From CAYUIS01 sp964444825 (GTDB lineage: Bacteria; Chloroflexota; Anaerolineae; B4-G1), in the NCBI GenBank assembly GCA_964444825.1, contig CAYUIS010000079.1, positions 1-23,560 on the forward strand: a stretch of 23,560 nt of DNA, in the 5' to 3' direction. Both the position numbers and the translations under genes were made by a program. Below the pieces are notes generated by a model. The model worked only from the letters and a program-made list of their open reading frames with translations, had not been told where the DNA came from and did not search any database. Below are positions 1 through 8,880 of the stretch, in pieces; the first letter of the stretch is position 1; the number at the start of each line of letters is the position of its first letter.

Positions 1-3
1 ACC

Positions 4-32
4 TTGAGCTTCGTCTCAATCTGTGGTATTCT
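4..32 (+). promoter_or_regulatory. Probable sigma-70-type promoter for the IclR-family gene
   Basis: TTGAGC (4-9) and TATTCT (27-32) are separated by 17 bases, and TGG directly precedes the -10 hexamer, giving an extended -10. The expected start of transcription is near 39, leaving a leader of about 40 bases. A short inverted repeat TTGAG/CTCAA (4-8 and 15-19) overlaps the -35, a usual place for autoregulation by IclR proteins. This is motif reading only; the window starts three bases upstream. Confidence 0.45.
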
Positions 33-80
33 ACTATGACTCGATACTAACAGAGATGAGACAATGGGGTTGGCTCACGA

Positions 81-884
81 ATGGAAAAAAAAACAAATTC
101 TTACAATGTGCGGGCTGTAGAACGGGCGACGTGGATTCTGTCAGCTTTCGACGGCGAGCATGCTGAACGAGGTGTGTCCGAGATCGCACAGGCCACGGGG
201 TTGCATAAAGCAACCGCCCATCGCCTCATCATGACCTTGCTCAATTGCGGTTTCCTTGAACGGACGGCAGATGGAGAGAGGTTTCGCCTGGGCCTTCGTA
301 TGGTGGAGCTGGGTCTAGGAGCGTTGCGCCGGCTTGACTTCCGTCAAGTTGCATTCCCGTATATGCAGCAACTGGTCGAGCGCTTTAACGAAACAAGCGA
401 TCTCGGCATCTTTGACCGCGGCCAGGTGCTGTATGTGGAGGTGGTGCACAGCGAGCATTCGCTGACTGTTGCCGCCAGAGTCGGACGCCACCTGCCTGTT
501 CATTGCACGGCCAGCGGTCGGGTATTGTTGGCGTTTCTCCCGCCGGAGGTTGTGGAGCCCATATTGAGCGCCCCCCTCCCGGTTTGTACGGTGAAAACCA
601 TCACTTCGCCAGCCCGGCTCCGAGAGGAGTTGGAAGCTACCCGGCAGCGAGGGTACGGTCTCGATGATGAGGAATTTGAGGTGGGAATCCGAGCCATTTC
701 CGCCCCCATTCGAAATATCGATGGCAACGTGATTGCTGCGATGAGCATGCTTGGTCCTTCGAATCGGCTCACACCGGAGCGCATTCCAGAGATTGCTGAA
801 GCATTGGTTGAAACGGCCAACGCTGTCTCGGCGCATGGGCTGCGAGAACAGCTTGCCAACAGAACGAATTCTCAGAGACCATGA
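81..884 (+). CDS. IclR-family transcriptional regulator
   Basis: A 267-residue protein of normal length for the IclR family, dimeric DNA-binding regulators of catabolic genes that sense small carboxylates or aromatic metabolites. The N-terminal winged helix-turn-helix covers about residues 10-70, with the recognition-helix pattern VSEIAQATGLHKATAHRLI followed by a wing (FLERTADGERFRLG). The rest, about 75-255, matches the IclR effector domain, including the HCTASGRVLLAFL stretch and a later GYGLDDEEFEVGIRAISAPI stretch, both typical of the family. The ATG at 81 is the first in frame and gives the expected N-terminus; the Shine-Dalgarno site is weak. The target cannot be told: the upstream neighbour is outside the window and downstream lie tRNAs. 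Family assignment is firm, ligand unknown. Confidence 0.93.
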   Translation: MEKKTNSYNVRAVERATWILSAFDGEHAERGVSEIAQATGLHKATAHRLIMTLLNCGFLERTADGERFRLGLRMVELGLGALRRLDFRQVAFPYMQQLVERFNETSDLGIFDRGQVLYVEVVHSEHSLTVAARVGRHLPVHCTASGRVLLAFLPPEVVEPILSAPLPVCTVKTITSPARLREELEATRQRGYGLDDEEFEVGIRAISAPIRNIDGNVIAAMSMLGPSNRLTPERIPEIAEALVETANAVSAHGLREQLANRTNSQRP

Positions 885-1056
885 ACGACTCTCCGAGAAA
901 GGCCTAGAATAGACAGTCCTCTTGTGTACGTGCCTGCTCCAATCCTTACGTCAACTCCCACGCCCACACCAACCCCACTCTGGCATCCGATGCAGACCGT
1001 CGAACAGGCAGGGCACACCTCTTGGGATCCATTGACACAAAAAAACGGTGCATAAC

Positions 1057-1085
1057 TTGCCGAGAAGGGCAATACGTGGTAGAAT
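1057..1085 (+). promoter_or_regulatory. Probable promoter of the tRNA-Cys / tRNA-Leu unit
   Basis: TTGCCG (1057-1062), a 17-base spacer, then TAGAAT (1080-1085) preceded by TGG, again an extended -10. The predicted transcript would begin near 1092, a few bases before the mature tRNA-Cys at 1099. Position and spacing support it; no other signal was checked. Confidence 0.5.
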
Positions 1086-1098
1086 TTCCATAGTTTGG

Positions 1099-1170
<72 letters not shown>

Positions 1171-1226
1171 TCTGAACAGGGCACCTTGAGATGCGGGCAG
1201 CGAGCGAGGCTGCCCGTCGCGCATCC

Positions 1227-1310
1227 GGGGCGGTGGCGGAATGGGTAGACGCCGGGGACTTAAAATCCTCTGTCCGTGAGGACGTGTGGGTTCGAATCCC
1301 ACCCGCCCTA
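1227..1310 (+). tRNA. tRNA-Leu (anticodon UAA)
   Basis: A class II tRNA with a long variable arm. The acceptor stem GGGGCGG (1227-1233) pairs with CCGCCCT (1303-1309) with one G-U pair, discriminator A at 1310. The anticodon arm GGGGA-CTTAAAA-TCCTC gives TAA, reading UUA. The variable arm lies around 1271-1284 and the T arm is GTGGG-TTCGAAT-CCCAC. CCA is not encoded. Between this and tRNA-Cys a hairpin with 8-bp arms (1194-1201 and 1209-1216) could guide processing of a joint precursor. Confidence 0.96.
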
Positions 1311-1315
1311 CTGCG

Positions 1316-1358
1316 CAGGGCATTTGTGATAGAGTGCCCTGTCTGTGCGTTTGATTTT
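1316..1358 (+). terminator. Possible weak terminator or attenuator after tRNA-Leu
   Basis: CAGGGCA (1316-1322) pairs with TGCCCTG (1335-1341) around a 12-base loop, followed after eight bases by a T-rich stretch (1350-1358). The stem is short and the T tract is interrupted, so some read-through into rplI, which starts at 1378, is likely. Confidence 0.3.
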
Positions 1359-1377
1359 CCCTGGGAGGCAAGTTAGC

Positions 1378-1905
1378 GTGAAAGTAATCCTGACCCGCGA
1401 AGTACTCAATCTGGGGGAGGTAGGCGACGTTAAAGAAGTCGCAACCGGCTATGCCCGCAATTACCTGATCCCCCAAGGACTGGCAATGAAGGCCACCCCC
1501 GGTGCCCTGAAAGAGTTTGAGCGCCGGCGAGTCGCCGAGGCCCGTCGAGAGGAACAGATGGAGGCTCGCGCTGAGGCTCTCATGCAGCGCTTGAGCAAAG
1601 TAACCCTCAATTTTGAGGCCAAAGCCAGCGAAAAAGGCCGCCTCTTTGGCTCGATCACCACGGTCGATATTGCTGAGGCCTTGGAGCGGGAGAGCGGAGA
1701 AAAGTTCGACCGCCGGAAGCATATTCTCTCCGAGCCACTCCGAGATGTAGGAGAACACACCATCTCTGTGCGTTTGACACATGAGATCGTTGCACAGGTC
1801 AAGGCTGTGGTAAAGCCCGAAGGCGGGGAGTGGCCCCAAGAGCCTGCGGCCGAAGACGCGCCAGAACCACCCGCGGACGACGAAGCGAAAGCAGTCGAGG
1901 AATAG
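1378..1905 (+). CDS. rplI: 50S ribosomal protein L9 (bL9)
   Basis: A 175-residue protein matching bacterial bL9, a two-domain protein that binds 23S rRNA near the base of the L1 stalk and helps keep reading frame. The family signature is clear near residues 13-36 (GEVGDVKEVATGYARNYLIP), followed by the long connecting helix rich in Glu/Arg and the C-terminal domain (FGSITTVDIAEAL, then HTISVRLTHEIVAQVKAVV). The last 25 or so residues are an acidic Pro/Glu tail beyond the usual 150-residue length. The GTG at 1378 is chosen because GGGAGG lies nine bases upstream and the protein then begins with the canonical VKVILTREV. An in-frame ATG at 1345 would add 11 unlikely residues. It lies 28 bases before the RodZ-like gene and probably shares its transcript. 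Confidence 0.96.
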   Translation: MKVILTREVLNLGEVGDVKEVATGYARNYLIPQGLAMKATPGALKEFERRRVAEARREEQMEARAEALMQRLSKVTLNFEAKASEKGRLFGSITTVDIAEALERESGEKFDRRKHILSEPLRDVGEHTISVRLTHEIVAQVKAVVKPEGGEWPQEPAAEDAPEPPADDEAKAVEE

Positions 1906-1933
1906 CCATCCAGCGCCCGCCGAGAGAATAGCG

Positions 1934-2770
1934 ATGGAAACGCTCGGTGTTTGGCTACGCCAGACGCGCGAGGCCCAGGGAAGCTCGCTGGAGGAGGTAG
2001 AGGCCGAGACGCGTATCCGCCCCCGTTTTCTAGAGGCATTGGAACAGGGCGACTATGGCGTGTTTCCCGGGGGTACCGTACAGGTGCGTGGCTTCCTGCG
2101 CATCTACGCCCGCCATCTGGGGCTTTCCCCTGACCAGGTCCTGGCGCGCTACGACCAACAGGTACGGGGAGGGCAGCCTGGCCCGCCAGCTAGCCCCAGA
2201 GAGACCCAGTCGACTGCTCCCGTTCGCTCGACCACAGGGCCAGCAGCATCCCCATCCCGCCGTACACCAAGCGTGCCTTTCCAACCGCAGGGAACAAACC
2301 TGGCAACCCTGGTGATCATTGGGCTGGCAACCGTTGCCCTCGTGACCGCGATCGTGGTAGGGGGCTACTTTGTCATTCGCAATACCGGTAGAGAGACATC
2401 TGCTGCTACGACCACCGCTACGGCTGCACTGGCAGATGCGGAGGTAGCTCCCACCGGCGTGGCAATGCTGACGCCATCCATGGTCACTCCCACTTTTCCC
2501 ATCGACCCAGAAGGTGGTGTGACGCTGGCGCTGGAGGCCACCGAACACGTGTGGGCACGAATATCGGCAGATGGCCTCGTCGTCTTTAGTGGTATGATGG
2601 CCCCAGACCAGATCGAGATGTGGGAAGGCCGGGACTCGCTGTCGGTGGACACCGGCAACGGAGCCGGGTTATTGGTGACGATCAACGGACAACCACAAGG
2701 AAAAATGTGCGGACGAGGCCAAGTCTGTAGCCGCGCCTGGGGACCGTCTGGGGAGATCGCAAAACCATAA
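1934..2770 (+). CDS. RodZ-like helix-turn-helix membrane protein
   Basis: A 278-residue protein with the RodZ/YmfM layout. Residues 1-75 are a cytoplasmic Cro-like helix-turn-helix (LGVWLRQTREAQGSSLEEVE, then FLEALEQGDYGVFPGGTVQV and RGFLRIYARHLGL, the typical RodZ pattern). A Pro/Ser/Thr-rich linker spans 78-120. One membrane helix lies at about 124-148, another low-complexity Thr/Ala linker follows, and the C-terminal domain (about 195-270) resembles the extracytoplasmic DUF4115 domain. RodZ joins MreB to the wall-synthesis machinery in rod-shaped bacteria; this role here is inferred from the family. C259 and C265 could form a disulfide outside the cell. It sits between rplI and rimO, all on the same strand. 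Confidence 0.85.
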   Translation: METLGVWLRQTREAQGSSLEEVEAETRIRPRFLEALEQGDYGVFPGGTVQVRGFLRIYARHLGLSPDQVLARYDQQVRGGQPGPPASPRETQSTAPVRSTTGPAASPSRRTPSVPFQPQGTNLATLVIIGLATVALVTAIVVGGYFVIRNTGRETSAATTTATAALADAEVAPTGVAMLTPSMVTPTFPIDPEGGVTLALEATEHVWARISADGLVVFSGMMAPDQIEMWEGRDSLSVDTGNGAGLLVTINGQPQGKMCGRGQVCSRAWGPSGEIAKP

Positions 2771-2844
2771 CGCCTGGCCCCGGATAGCAGATACTCTGGT
2801 TTCAGGAACATTGGGCGGGCATATGGCCCGCTCCCGTCACCTTT

Positions 2845-4227
2845 ATGAACAAAGCACCGAGTTATCTCCTCATCTCACTTGGTTGTCCAAAGAACCTGGT
2901 GGACAGCACCGGATTGGCGACCCTGCTGGAGCGCGCCGGATATGTGACTGCCGCGACCGCAGAACAAGCCGATCTCCTCATCGTCAACACCTGTGGGTTT
3001 ATCGAACCTGCGCGCGAAGAGTCCCTCTCCGTGCTGCAAGAGTTGGTGGATTCCAGGCAAGCCGGACAACGAATCATCGCCGCGGGATGCTACTCGCAGC
3101 GCTGTCCTGATGAACTGGTCGAGGCAGTGCCCGGCATAGATGGCATCATCGGCACGCGCCGGTGGATGGACATCTTGACGCTGATCAGTAGAATGGAAAA
3201 GCGACGGGCAGTTGCCTCCGGCGCTCAAGATAGAAGCCAGGGTGGAGATCAAAAGCCGATCTGCCACTTGCCAGAGACACCGGTAGGTGAACAAGACGCA
3301 GGTGATGTGCCCCGTGTGGCTATTCAAGGAGCCAGCGCCTATCTCAAGCTCGCCGATGGCTGCCGCCGTTCGTGCGCCTTCTGCGCCATACCGCTCATCA
3401 AAGGGCCCGCTGTGAGTCGCCCCCCCGAAGCCATCCTGGCCGACGCCGAATGGCTGGCCCTGCAGGGAATGCAAGAGATCATTCTCATCAGCCAGGACAC
3501 GACGGATTACGGATATGACCTCGGTATGGAGGGAGGGTTGGCCAGCTTGCTGGAACGGCTGGTCGTCAAGGTGGATCACATACCCTGGATCCGCTTGATG
3601 TACGCGTACCCCGGGTATGGAATCGGTATGGAACGGCTGATCGAGGTGATGGCCCGGCATCCTCAGATCCTGCCCTACATTGACCTCCCTCTTCAACACG
3701 CCCATCCCGATGTACTCCGGCGGATGCGTCGCCCGGCCGACGTAGAAAAAGTCCGGCGTATCATAGAAGGACTGCGTGCAGCGATGCCAGAAGTCGCCAT
3801 CCGCACCACCTTCCTGGTTGGTTACCCAGGAGAAACCGAGGCCGAGTTTCAAACATTGCTCGAATTCGTGGCTGATACGGCGTTCGATCGCGTAGGGGTC
3901 TTTTCCTATTCTCACGAAGCGGGAACCCCTGCTGCCAAGCTGGAGGATGACGTGCCACCTAAAGTCAAGGAAGAGCGAAGAGAACGACTGATGGTGGCCC
4001 AACAGCCAATCTCGCTGGCAAAGAATCAGGCGCTGGTAGGACAGAGGCTGGACGTGCTCATTGAGGGACAGGGCGATGGACTGAGTGTGGGGCGCTCCTA
4101 CCGTGACGCACCCGAGATCGACGGCCTCGTGCTACTGCAGGCAGATGTGCCGGTCGAAAAGATCGTTCCCGTCCACATCACGTCTGCACTGGAATACGAT
4201 CTGGTTGGCAAGCCTGTGGCAGAATAA
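2845..4227 (+). CDS. rimO: Ribosomal protein S12 methylthiotransferase RimO
   Basis: A 460-residue radical SAM enzyme that adds a methylthio group to the conserved aspartate of ribosomal protein S12, using two 4Fe-4S clusters. The N-terminal methylthiotransferase domain carries its three cluster cysteines in SLGCPKNLVDS, NTCGF and AAGCYSQ; the first motif is typical of RimO rather than MiaB. The radical SAM motif is GCRRSCAFCAIP near residue 175, preceded by YLKLADG. The C-terminal TRAM domain shows GRSYRDAPEIDG, also typical of RimO. Between the first two domains is a loosely conserved stretch (about 118-155). The ATG at 2845 gives the canonical start but has no good Shine-Dalgarno site. A GC-rich hairpin (GCGGGC 2815-2820, GCCCGC 2826-2831) lies just upstream. 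It follows the RodZ-like gene by 74 bases. Confidence 0.95.
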   Translation: MNKAPSYLLISLGCPKNLVDSTGLATLLERAGYVTAATAEQADLLIVNTCGFIEPAREESLSVLQELVDSRQAGQRIIAAGCYSQRCPDELVEAVPGIDGIIGTRRWMDILTLISRMEKRRAVASGAQDRSQGGDQKPICHLPETPVGEQDAGDVPRVAIQGASAYLKLADGCRRSCAFCAIPLIKGPAVSRPPEAILADAEWLALQGMQEIILISQDTTDYGYDLGMEGGLASLLERLVVKVDHIPWIRLMYAYPGYGIGMERLIEVMARHPQILPYIDLPLQHAHPDVLRRMRRPADVEKVRRIIEGLRAAMPEVAIRTTFLVGYPGETEAEFQTLLEFVADTAFDRVGVFSYSHEAGTPAAKLEDDVPPKVKEERRERLMVAQQPISLAKNQALVGQRLDVLIEGQGDGLSVGRSYRDAPEIDGLVLLQADVPVEKIVPVHITSALEYDLVGKPVAE

Positions 4228-4443
4228 TGCCGACTTGATCCAAGCGGTGATCCCGGCACCGGCCCGGTCCCTTCCAACCAGCTTGACCACTCTTCGTCCA
4301 ACCCCTTGGAACGTGCGTTCGGTTTTCCGACCCCATATCGTAACCCTTTCGTAACGCCGTGTGTCACAGAATCGGGGATAATAGTGTTTGCCCTTCGTCG
4401 CGACATTTACCCTTCGGCATGAAGATTGGATGACGATCCTGGA

Positions 4444-7400
4444 ATGAGATGCCCAGCCTGTGGCTTTGAAAACCCTGCTGGTTTCGCCTTCTGCGGCCAG
4501 TGCGGCACCCGCCTGACACTAGGTCAAGACCCTGGCACACGTGTCACCACTGCCGATCTAGCGGGCCTCAAACCCTTCCTGCCCCCAAGTCGACTGGATG
4601 AAATGCCTCCAGCCCAAATCTGGGAGGCGCAGGACGTCGCCCATGCCCAGCATTATCTGAACGAGCTACTCGACGTCGTCATCACCTACTTGCCCCATCA
4701 CCTGGTGCAAACAGAGCTGTCGGCCGGCGATGTGCCTCAGGTCGGGGGTGCCTTTCTGGACGGGGCGCTGCTCTTTGCAGATATCAGCGGGTTCACCTCT
4801 CTATCCGAGCGGTTGAGCACCTTGGGCAAAGAAGGAGCTGAACAGATCACCAGCCTCGTCAATCGTTACTTTGGTGCCATGCTGGAGGTGCTCTTCGCCC
4901 ATGGCGGTGATCTGTTCAAGTTCGGCGGCGACGCCGTCTTGAGTTTCTTTCCCGACAAAGTGGGCGGCAGCGTCAGCGCGTTGCAGGCGGCCTGGGTTAT
5001 GCAAAAGGCCATGGTCGCTTTCCGCTATGTCCAAACCAGCCTGGGGACTTTTCCTCTGGAGATGAAGATCGGCCTGCATGCAGGGCCGGTCTTTGCCGCC
5101 CGCGTGGGCACCGCCGACGAACGGGAATTCATCGTCACAGGCCCAACTGTGAACGCCACCGCCAGAGCCGGAAGGCTGGCTACCGCTGGGCAGATTGTCA
5201 TCAGTCCTACCGTCTACCAGCAGGTTGGCGACAGCGACTGGTTGACTGCCGTCAAGGGGCCATCCGGTCACTATCTGGTCGAGCAGGTTCGTCCCTCCAA
5301 AACTGAACTCTTATCCTCTCCCTCGATCGCCCTTCCGACTGCCGTTGGTCTGCACCAGCCCGAAGACACGCCTGTCGTGGCATTACGCCGGACACTGGAT
5401 GCCCTCAAGCGCCTAACACCGTACCTGCCTCCTGGCCTACTCCCCCGGCTGATGTTCGATCCTTCTCAACGCGAGGCCAGCGGTGAACACCGTCTGGTGG
5501 GGGTGCTCTTTGCCAACTTTGTTGGAGCGAGTGGGCTGGTGACCGGCCTGGGGCGCGAGCGTCCGGACGAAATCGCACAGGCCCTGAACAGATACTTTGT
5601 GACAATGCACAAAGCTCTGTCACGTTATGGCGGTGTGGTTAACAAGGTGGACCTATACGACCACGGCGATAACCTGATGGCTATCTTTGGTGCACCGGTA
5701 GCCCACGAGGACGATGCTCAGCGGGCCGTCAGGGCGGCACTGGAAATGCAGGCCGCGGCCGGGGAGATGCTAAAGCCACCAGGTCTGTCGGTAGGCCAAA
5801 CCACCGAGAACTGGCTTGTGGAACAGCGCATCGGTGTCAGTACCGGTATGGTCTTTGCTGGGCACGTGGGAACACCCAGTCGGCGCGAGTATACGGTGAT
5901 GGGCGACGAGGTCAACCTGGCGGCCCGACTGATGAGCGCCGCTACCGATGGCGAGATCCTGATCACGGTCTATGTACACCGCAAGATCAATCCCTTCTTC
6001 GAGCTGGCCGATCGGGGCAACGTCATGCTCAAGGGCAAGAGCAAGCCGGTGCCAACCTACACCATCGTCGGTCGCCGCGCCCAACCCGAACCGGTGCGTG
6101 GCATTCGTGGCCTCCACTCCCCCCTGGTCGGGCGATCTGAAGAAGTGGCAACACTGCAGCGACTGGTGTCAGACCTACGGATAGGGCGAGGAAATGTCGT
6201 GTCGCTCATCGGAGAGGCCGGGCTAGGAAAAAGCCGCCTCGTAACCGAGTTACGCGATCAGGTCCTTGCTGATGGCGACATCACCTGGCTGGAAGGCCGG
6301 TGTATGTCCTATACTCAGCAAGTGAGCTACTCGGCCCTGATCGACGTGATCCACAGTGCCCTGGGCATCGTTGAGACAGACAATCCGTTCGACATCCGGG
6401 TCAAACTGACTCGCCGCGTGGAAGAACTACTGCCAGACGAGAACAGCAGGGATATCCTACCTTACCTCGCTCGTTTCCTCGGTCTGCCCCTGAACGACTA
6501 TGAGGCTGAACGAGTGACCTACCTGGAAGGAGAGGCCCTGCAACGGCAGATTCTGCGAGCGGTTGCCATGTTCCTGGCACAGATGGCCCAGCAGCGGCCC
6601 CTGATACTTGCTTTTGACGATCTACACTGGGCCGACTCGGCGTCTCTGGCCTTACTCGAACGCTGCCTGACCCTTACATATCACGTTCCAGTCCTGATAC
6701 TATTGATCTACCGGCCAGAGCGTGCCCACGGCTGCTGGGCTTTGGGACAGGCGGCAGCCCGAGACTATCCCCACCGTTACAAAGCGATCAACCTGACCCC
6801 GCTCGATATAGGGGCTGGCCAGGATAAGCAACTGGTGTGCAACCTATTGTCACTCGAACGGGTGACACCTACACTGACCCGATTGGTCGGCCGAGCTGAG
6901 GGCAACCCTTTCTATATTGAGGAAATCATCCGCACGCTCATTGACCAGAAAGCCATCGTCCGGGAGCATGATCGCTGGCGACTAGTCCGGGAGATCGATC
7001 TGCACACCATCCCCGACACATTGCAGGGGGTCATCATGGCTCGCCTCGACCGCCTGCCGGAAGAGGCACGACGTACACTCCAACTGGCCGCAGTGGTCGG
7101 AAGGATCTTTCCCCATCAGGTGCTGGCCTGGTTAGCATCAGCGGCCGCCCTGGCAGCCCAACTGGATGCCAGCCTGGCCCTGCTGCAACGGAGCGAGTTG
7201 GTACGGGAGCGACGCCGGCTGCCTGAGCTGGAATACGTGTTCAAACACCGCATGATCCACGAGGTAGCCTACGAAAGCCTGCTGGTCCGCGACCGCCGTC
7301 TCTATCACAAGGTGGTAGCCCAGCATCTAGAGACACTGAATTCGGGGCAGAAGCTAGAAGAGATCTATGAGTTGTTGGCCCATCACTTTAGCCGTTCGGA

Positions 7401-8760
7401 TGATCAGGACAAGGGGCTATTCTACCTGATCAAATCCGGCGACAAGGCGCGTATGGCCTATGCTAACCCAGAGGCGATCTCTTTCTACCGGGAAGCCGAT
7501 TCTTTGGCGGAAGAGCTTGACCGCTCCGAGGATCGGACCACCATCGCCGAGGGACTAGGGGCCGTCCTATACCACGTCGGCGAGTATGATGAAGCGCAGA
7601 GGTGTTACGAGCGCGCGCTGGAAATCCAGACCGACGCTGCCCAGAAAGCCAACGTATGTCGACGTATTGGCAGGATTCACGAGAAACGGGGAGAGTATGA
7701 AGCCGCCCTGGAAACCTGCTATCGTGGGATTGACCTGCTTTCGCCAGGCCAGGAGCGGACGGTCGAGATGGCCCGACTGCTGACTCTGTGCTCCCGCGTA
7801 CACCGGCGACAGGGACGCAACGATGCCGCCCTGGTCAATGGCAAAGCGAGCCTGACGATTCTGGAGGGCACCACGCACTATCGGGAGATCGCCGCGGCAC
7901 ACAACGTCCTGGGGCTTGCGTATAGCGACACGCAGCCCACAAGAGCGATCGAGCACCTGGAACAGGCCCTGCTCATTCTGGAGCGCATCGGGGATGAACA
8001 CGAAGCGGCCAGGATCTATAACAACCTGGCCATTCTAACCTATCAGACCGACTTGGACCGTTCAGCGGCCTACTTTGGCCGCGTTCTGGAGACCATGCAG
8101 CGGCTGGGCGACGCTTGGGGCGAATCCGCCACCTATCAGAATCTAGGCATCATCTACTACGCCCAGGGACACTATGCCCAGGCAATTGACTACTATATGC
8201 GCAGCCTGAACATCGGGGAACGCCTGGGCGACAACCCTGGTGTTGCCGAATGCCACATCAACCTGGGCGAGGCCTATCGCGCCCAGAGCGACTTGGCCCA
8301 GGCCATCGTTCATCTGGAGAAAGCGCTATCTCTTGCACAGGAGATTGGCGCCACTGATTCTGAGGCTGAATGCCGGCGACAGTTGGCCGAGTGCTACCTG
8401 GAGACAGACGAACCTAAGCGCGCACTGATAGCCTGTCAAGAAGCTCTGAAATGCGTCAAGAAGATAGGTGACCGCAAACGAGAAGGGGTTATCCACCGAA
8501 TCCTAGGCAACGCTTACCTCCAAGAGGGCGAGGCAGGCTCAGCTCTGACCCACTTGGAGCAAAGCGTGACGATTCTGCGTGACCTGCACCAAGAATTCGA
8601 CCTGGGCACAACTCTTTATGATTATGCTCAGGCCTTGACGAGGTCGGGTCAGACGACTATGGCCCGTGAGCAGTTGTCGACCGCTATGGACCTCTTCGAG
8701 CGTCTGGGACTCCCCCGTGAACAAGCCCGCGTTCAGGCTGCCCTGAATCAGGTTGCCTGA
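4444..8760 (+). CDS. Class III adenylate cyclase with tandem cyclase domains, AAA-type ATPase and TPR repeats (soluble-adenylyl-cyclase-like)
   Basis: A protein of 1438 residues. Order: zinc ribbon (CPACG...CGQCG, residues 3-22); cyclase domain C1 (about 105-270); cyclase domain C2 (about 350-530); ATPase (about 565-900) with Walker A GEAGLGKS (590-597) and Walker B LILAFDD (D725, D726); then a TPR region to the end. C1 has both metal aspartates, D113 (FADISGF) and D163 (KFGGDA). C2 has lost its first one (N358 in LFANFVGAS) but keeps K401, T484, D488, N491 and R495. One composite site per chain is therefore expected, making cAMP from ATP. The ATPase and TPRs probably regulate output, as in STAND proteins. 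No membrane helix is seen, so it should be cytoplasmic. The ATG at 4444 gives the usual MRCPACG start; a TTG at 4426 would add six residues. It ends just before a strong hairpin. Confidence 0.9.
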   Translation: MRCPACGFENPAGFAFCGQCGTRLTLGQDPGTRVTTADLAGLKPFLPPSRLDEMPPAQIWEAQDVAHAQHYLNELLDVVITYLPHHLVQTELSAGDVPQVGGAFLDGALLFADISGFTSLSERLSTLGKEGAEQITSLVNRYFGAMLEVLFAHGGDLFKFGGDAVLSFFPDKVGGSVSALQAAWVMQKAMVAFRYVQTSLGTFPLEMKIGLHAGPVFAARVGTADEREFIVTGPTVNATARAGRLATAGQIVISPTVYQQVGDSDWLTAVKGPSGHYLVEQVRPSKTELLSSPSIALPTAVGLHQPEDTPVVALRRTLDALKRLTPYLPPGLLPRLMFDPSQREASGEHRLVGVLFANFVGASGLVTGLGRERPDEIAQALNRYFVTMHKALSRYGGVVNKVDLYDHGDNLMAIFGAPVAHEDDAQRAVRAALEMQAAAGEMLKPPGLSVGQTTENWLVEQRIGVSTGMVFAGHVGTPSRREYTVMGDEVNLAARLMSAATDGEILITVYVHRKINPFFELADRGNVMLKGKSKPVPTYTIVGRRAQPEPVRGIRGLHSPLVGRSEEVATLQRLVSDLRIGRGNVVSLIGEAGLGKSRLVTELRDQVLADGDITWLEGRCMSYTQQVSYSALIDVIHSALGIVETDNPFDIRVKLTRRVEELLPDENSRDILPYLARFLGLPLNDYEAERVTYLEGEALQRQILRAVAMFLAQMAQQRPLILAFDDLHWADSASLALLERCLTLTYHVPVLILLIYRPERAHGCWALGQAAARDYPHRYKAINLTPLDIGAGQDKQLVCNLLSLERVTPTLTRLVGRAEGNPFYIEEIIRTLIDQKAIVREHDRWRLVREIDLHTIPDTLQGVIMARLDRLPEEARRTLQLAAVVGRIFPHQVLAWLASAAALAAQLDASLALLQRSELVRERRRLPELEYVFKHRMIHEVAYESLLVRDRRLYHKVVAQHLETLNSGQKLEEIYELLAHHFSRSDDQDKGLFYLIKSGDKARMAYANPEAISFYREADSLAEELDRSEDRTTIAEGLGAVLYHVGEYDEAQRCYERALEIQTDAAQKANVCRRIGRIHEKRGEYEAALETCYRGIDLLSPGQERTVEMARLLTLCSRVHRRQGRNDAALVNGKASLTILEGTTHYREIAAAHNVLGLAYSDTQPTRAIEHLEQALLILERIGDEHEAARIYNNLAILTYQTDLDRSAAYFGRVLETMQRLGDAWGESATYQNLGIIYYAQGHYAQAIDYYMRSLNIGERLGDNPGVAECHINLGEAYRAQSDLAQAIVHLEKALSLAQEIGATDSEAECRRQLAECYLETDEPKRALIACQEALKCVKKIGDRKREGVIHRILGNAYLQEGEAGSALTHLEQSVTILRDLHQEFDLGTTLYDYAQALTRSGQTTMAREQLSTAMDLFERLGLPREQARVQAALNQVA

Positions 8761-8880
8761 GAAGACATCCAGGAGTAGGACGCGCCATCTGGATGTGCCC
8801 AGGCAAGTCGCGATCTCACGCTGTACCGCCACTGGTAGATAGTCGCCCTTTGCCTATCCTGAGACAGGAACACAAGTTAT

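Noticed and set aside
1191..1376. 61-codon plus-strand frame with VAEWVDAGDLKSS
   Set aside because: This is the forward reading of tRNA-Leu, another familiar false ORF.
2875..4002. 375-codon minus-strand frame opposite rimO
   Set aside because: Lies wholly antisense to a certain gene and shows no recognisable domain.
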